DNA from: an uncultured Oxalobacteraceae bacterium
GTDB lineage: Bacteria > Pseudomonadota > Gammaproteobacteria > Burkholderiales > Burkholderiaceae
Length of the DNA: 13,890 bases
Assembly (NCBI GenBank): GCA_946479705.1
Contig: CAMLHI010000032.1
Location: forward strand, 1-13,890
Direction of reading: 5' to 3'
Shown here piece after piece: positions 13,301-13,890 of the stretch (within the stretch, counting starts at the first letter, position 1; each line of letters begins with the position of its first letter). The translations under genes were made by a program, and so were the position numbers. Below the pieces are notes generated by a model. It saw nothing but the letters and a program-made list of their open reading frames with translations, did no database searches and was not told the origin of the DNA.

Positions 13301-13890
13301 CACCAGCTCACCTTGATGCGGCGTTCGCCGTCGAACTGCAACTGGTGGCCGTCGATGGCCACCAGGCGCAGGCCGCGCAGTTCGTCGCCCACGTACAGGC
13401 GCTTGCCGTCCTGGGTCACCAGGCTGGCGTTGGAACCGGTGACGACTTCGCGGATGCGGAAGGGCAGCATGGCTTCGGCGCTGCCGACCTTGGCGTGCAC
13501 GGGGAATTTGATGTGATGGGTCTGCACGAAGGCTTTCAAGATGCGGTCGAAGCGGGCGGCTTCCTCGTCGTCGAGGAAGGCTTGCATGGTCCAGTCGTTA
13601 TCGCGCAGGTCCAGGTTGAAGCGCTTGAGCAGGTCGACTTCCTTGAGACGGCCCTGGAACAGTTCGCGCAACTGGGCTTGCGAGATTTTCGGCGCAGGCG
13701 CGGGCGCCAGCGGCACGGGGGGCTTGGCGGCCGCCTTGTCCTCGCTCTTGTGCGCGCTGATCGAATAGGCGCAGGCCGACAGGATGGCCGCCAGCGCCAG
13801 CGGCACGGCCACCATTTTCGAGCGGCGCCAGCCGCCGCGGCGCACCGGCTTGGCGGCCGGCCGGGCCGGTGGAGGCGGCGGCGGTGGCGG
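13300..13890 (-). CDS. sctD: T3SS inner-membrane ring protein SctD, C-terminal part (5' end outside window)
   Basis: The frame is open to the window edge, so the N-terminus is missing; 196 residues are visible. They begin with a run of eight Pro and a basic linker (ARPAAKPVRRGGWRRSK), then one membrane helix (about residues 27-44, VAVPLALAAILSACAY), which fits SctD topology: cytosolic FHA domain, flexible linker, one membrane helix, periplasmic ring domain. The periplasmic part has a small BON-like region (LLKRFNLDLRDNDWTMQAFL) and the terminal FPFRI-type block (LPFRIREVVTGSNASLVTQD, then GKRLYVGDEL), similar to the end of YscD/HrpQ. It is shorter than the periplasmic part of YscD. It is coupled to sctN by the TGATG overlap. 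The possibility of another ring protein is small, given its position before sctN. Confidence 0.82.
   Translation of the reverse strand, partial: PPPPPPPPARPAAKPVRRGGWRRSKMVAVPLALAAILSACAYSISAHKSEDKAAAKPPVPLAPAPAPKISQAQLRELFQGRLKEVDLLKRFNLDLRDNDWTMQAFLDDEEAARFDRILKAFVQTHHIKFPVHAKVGSAEAMLPFRIREVVTGSNASLVTQDGKRLYVGDELRGLRLVAIDGHQLQFDGERRIKVSW

Noticed and set aside
11441..13516. 691-codon open frame on the plus strand
   Set aside because: Antisense to sctO, sctN and the end of sctD; no start signal and shadow-type composition.
3658..13890. Flagellar export apparatus instead of injectisome
   Set aside because: SctJ has a lipobox, SctK, SctD and an unsplit SctQ are present, there are no flagellar rod or hook genes, and hrp boxes precede the genes.
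1..13890. tRNA, rRNA, CRISPR array, insertion sequence
   Set aside because: I found no such structure: no spaced direct repeats other than the 9-bp repeat in sctQ, no transposase-like frame, and no tRNA-like cloverleaf in the few short non-coding gaps.

Overview
The window is most of a non-flagellar type III secretion system (T3SS, injectisome) gene cluster in a GC-rich proteobacterium. By hand count the T3SS part has high GC and the first 300 bases only about 48%. The gene order and promoter motifs suggest a betaproteobacterium of the Oxalobacteraceae kind (Massilia, Duganella, Herbaspirillum), but that placement is an inference and no marker gene is present.

Layout, left to right. Positions 1-209 (minus) hold the 5' end of a GH43-type glycoside hydrolase gene with a signal peptide; it is AT-richer and unrelated to secretion. 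Positions 352-1041 (minus) encode an OmpR-family response regulator. A 150-base divergent intergenic region follows, with a dyad at 1069-1086 and a perfect plus-strand hrp box, GGAACC-N16-CCACATA, at 1099-1127. That promoter faces a 65-residue basic helical protein (1192-1389) and a 734-residue protein (1479-3683) with an effector-like N-terminus. The large gene runs tail to tail into the T3SS genes, overlapping sctL by 26 bases.

From 13890 down to 3658 everything is on the minus strand. In transcription order it is sctD (5' end missing), sctN, sctO, sctP, sctQ, sctR, sctS, sctT, sctU, an unrecognised Pro-rich and Cys-tailed gene, sctI, sctJ, sctK, sctL. Junctions are very tight, mostly 0-40 bases or overlaps. 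A second perfect hrp box, GGAACC-N16-CCACACA, lies at 6203-6231 just upstream of sctI, so sctIJKL form a separate HrpL-type transcription unit.

Together these genes encode the inner-membrane ring (SctD, SctJ), the export gate (SctR, SctS, SctT, SctU), the cytosolic sorting platform and ATPase (SctK, SctL, SctN, SctO, SctQ), the inner rod (SctI) and the length or substrate switch (SctP). Secretin (SctC), SctV, SctW, needle or pilus (SctF/HrpA), translocon and the sigma factor itself are not in the window. The order D-N-O-P-Q-R-S-T-U and I-J-K-L matches the hrpQ-hrcN-hrpO-hrpP-hrcQ-R-S-T-U and hrpB-hrcJ-hrpD-hrpE blocks of Pseudomonas syringae (Hrp1 group), and the hrp boxes agree. Most noteworthy are the two exact hrp boxes beside an OmpR-type rather than NtrC-type regulator, the candidate effector, the uncharacterised Cys-rich gene, and an acidic 9-bp-repeat linker in SctQ preceded by a plausible internal start that would yield an HrcQb-like product.
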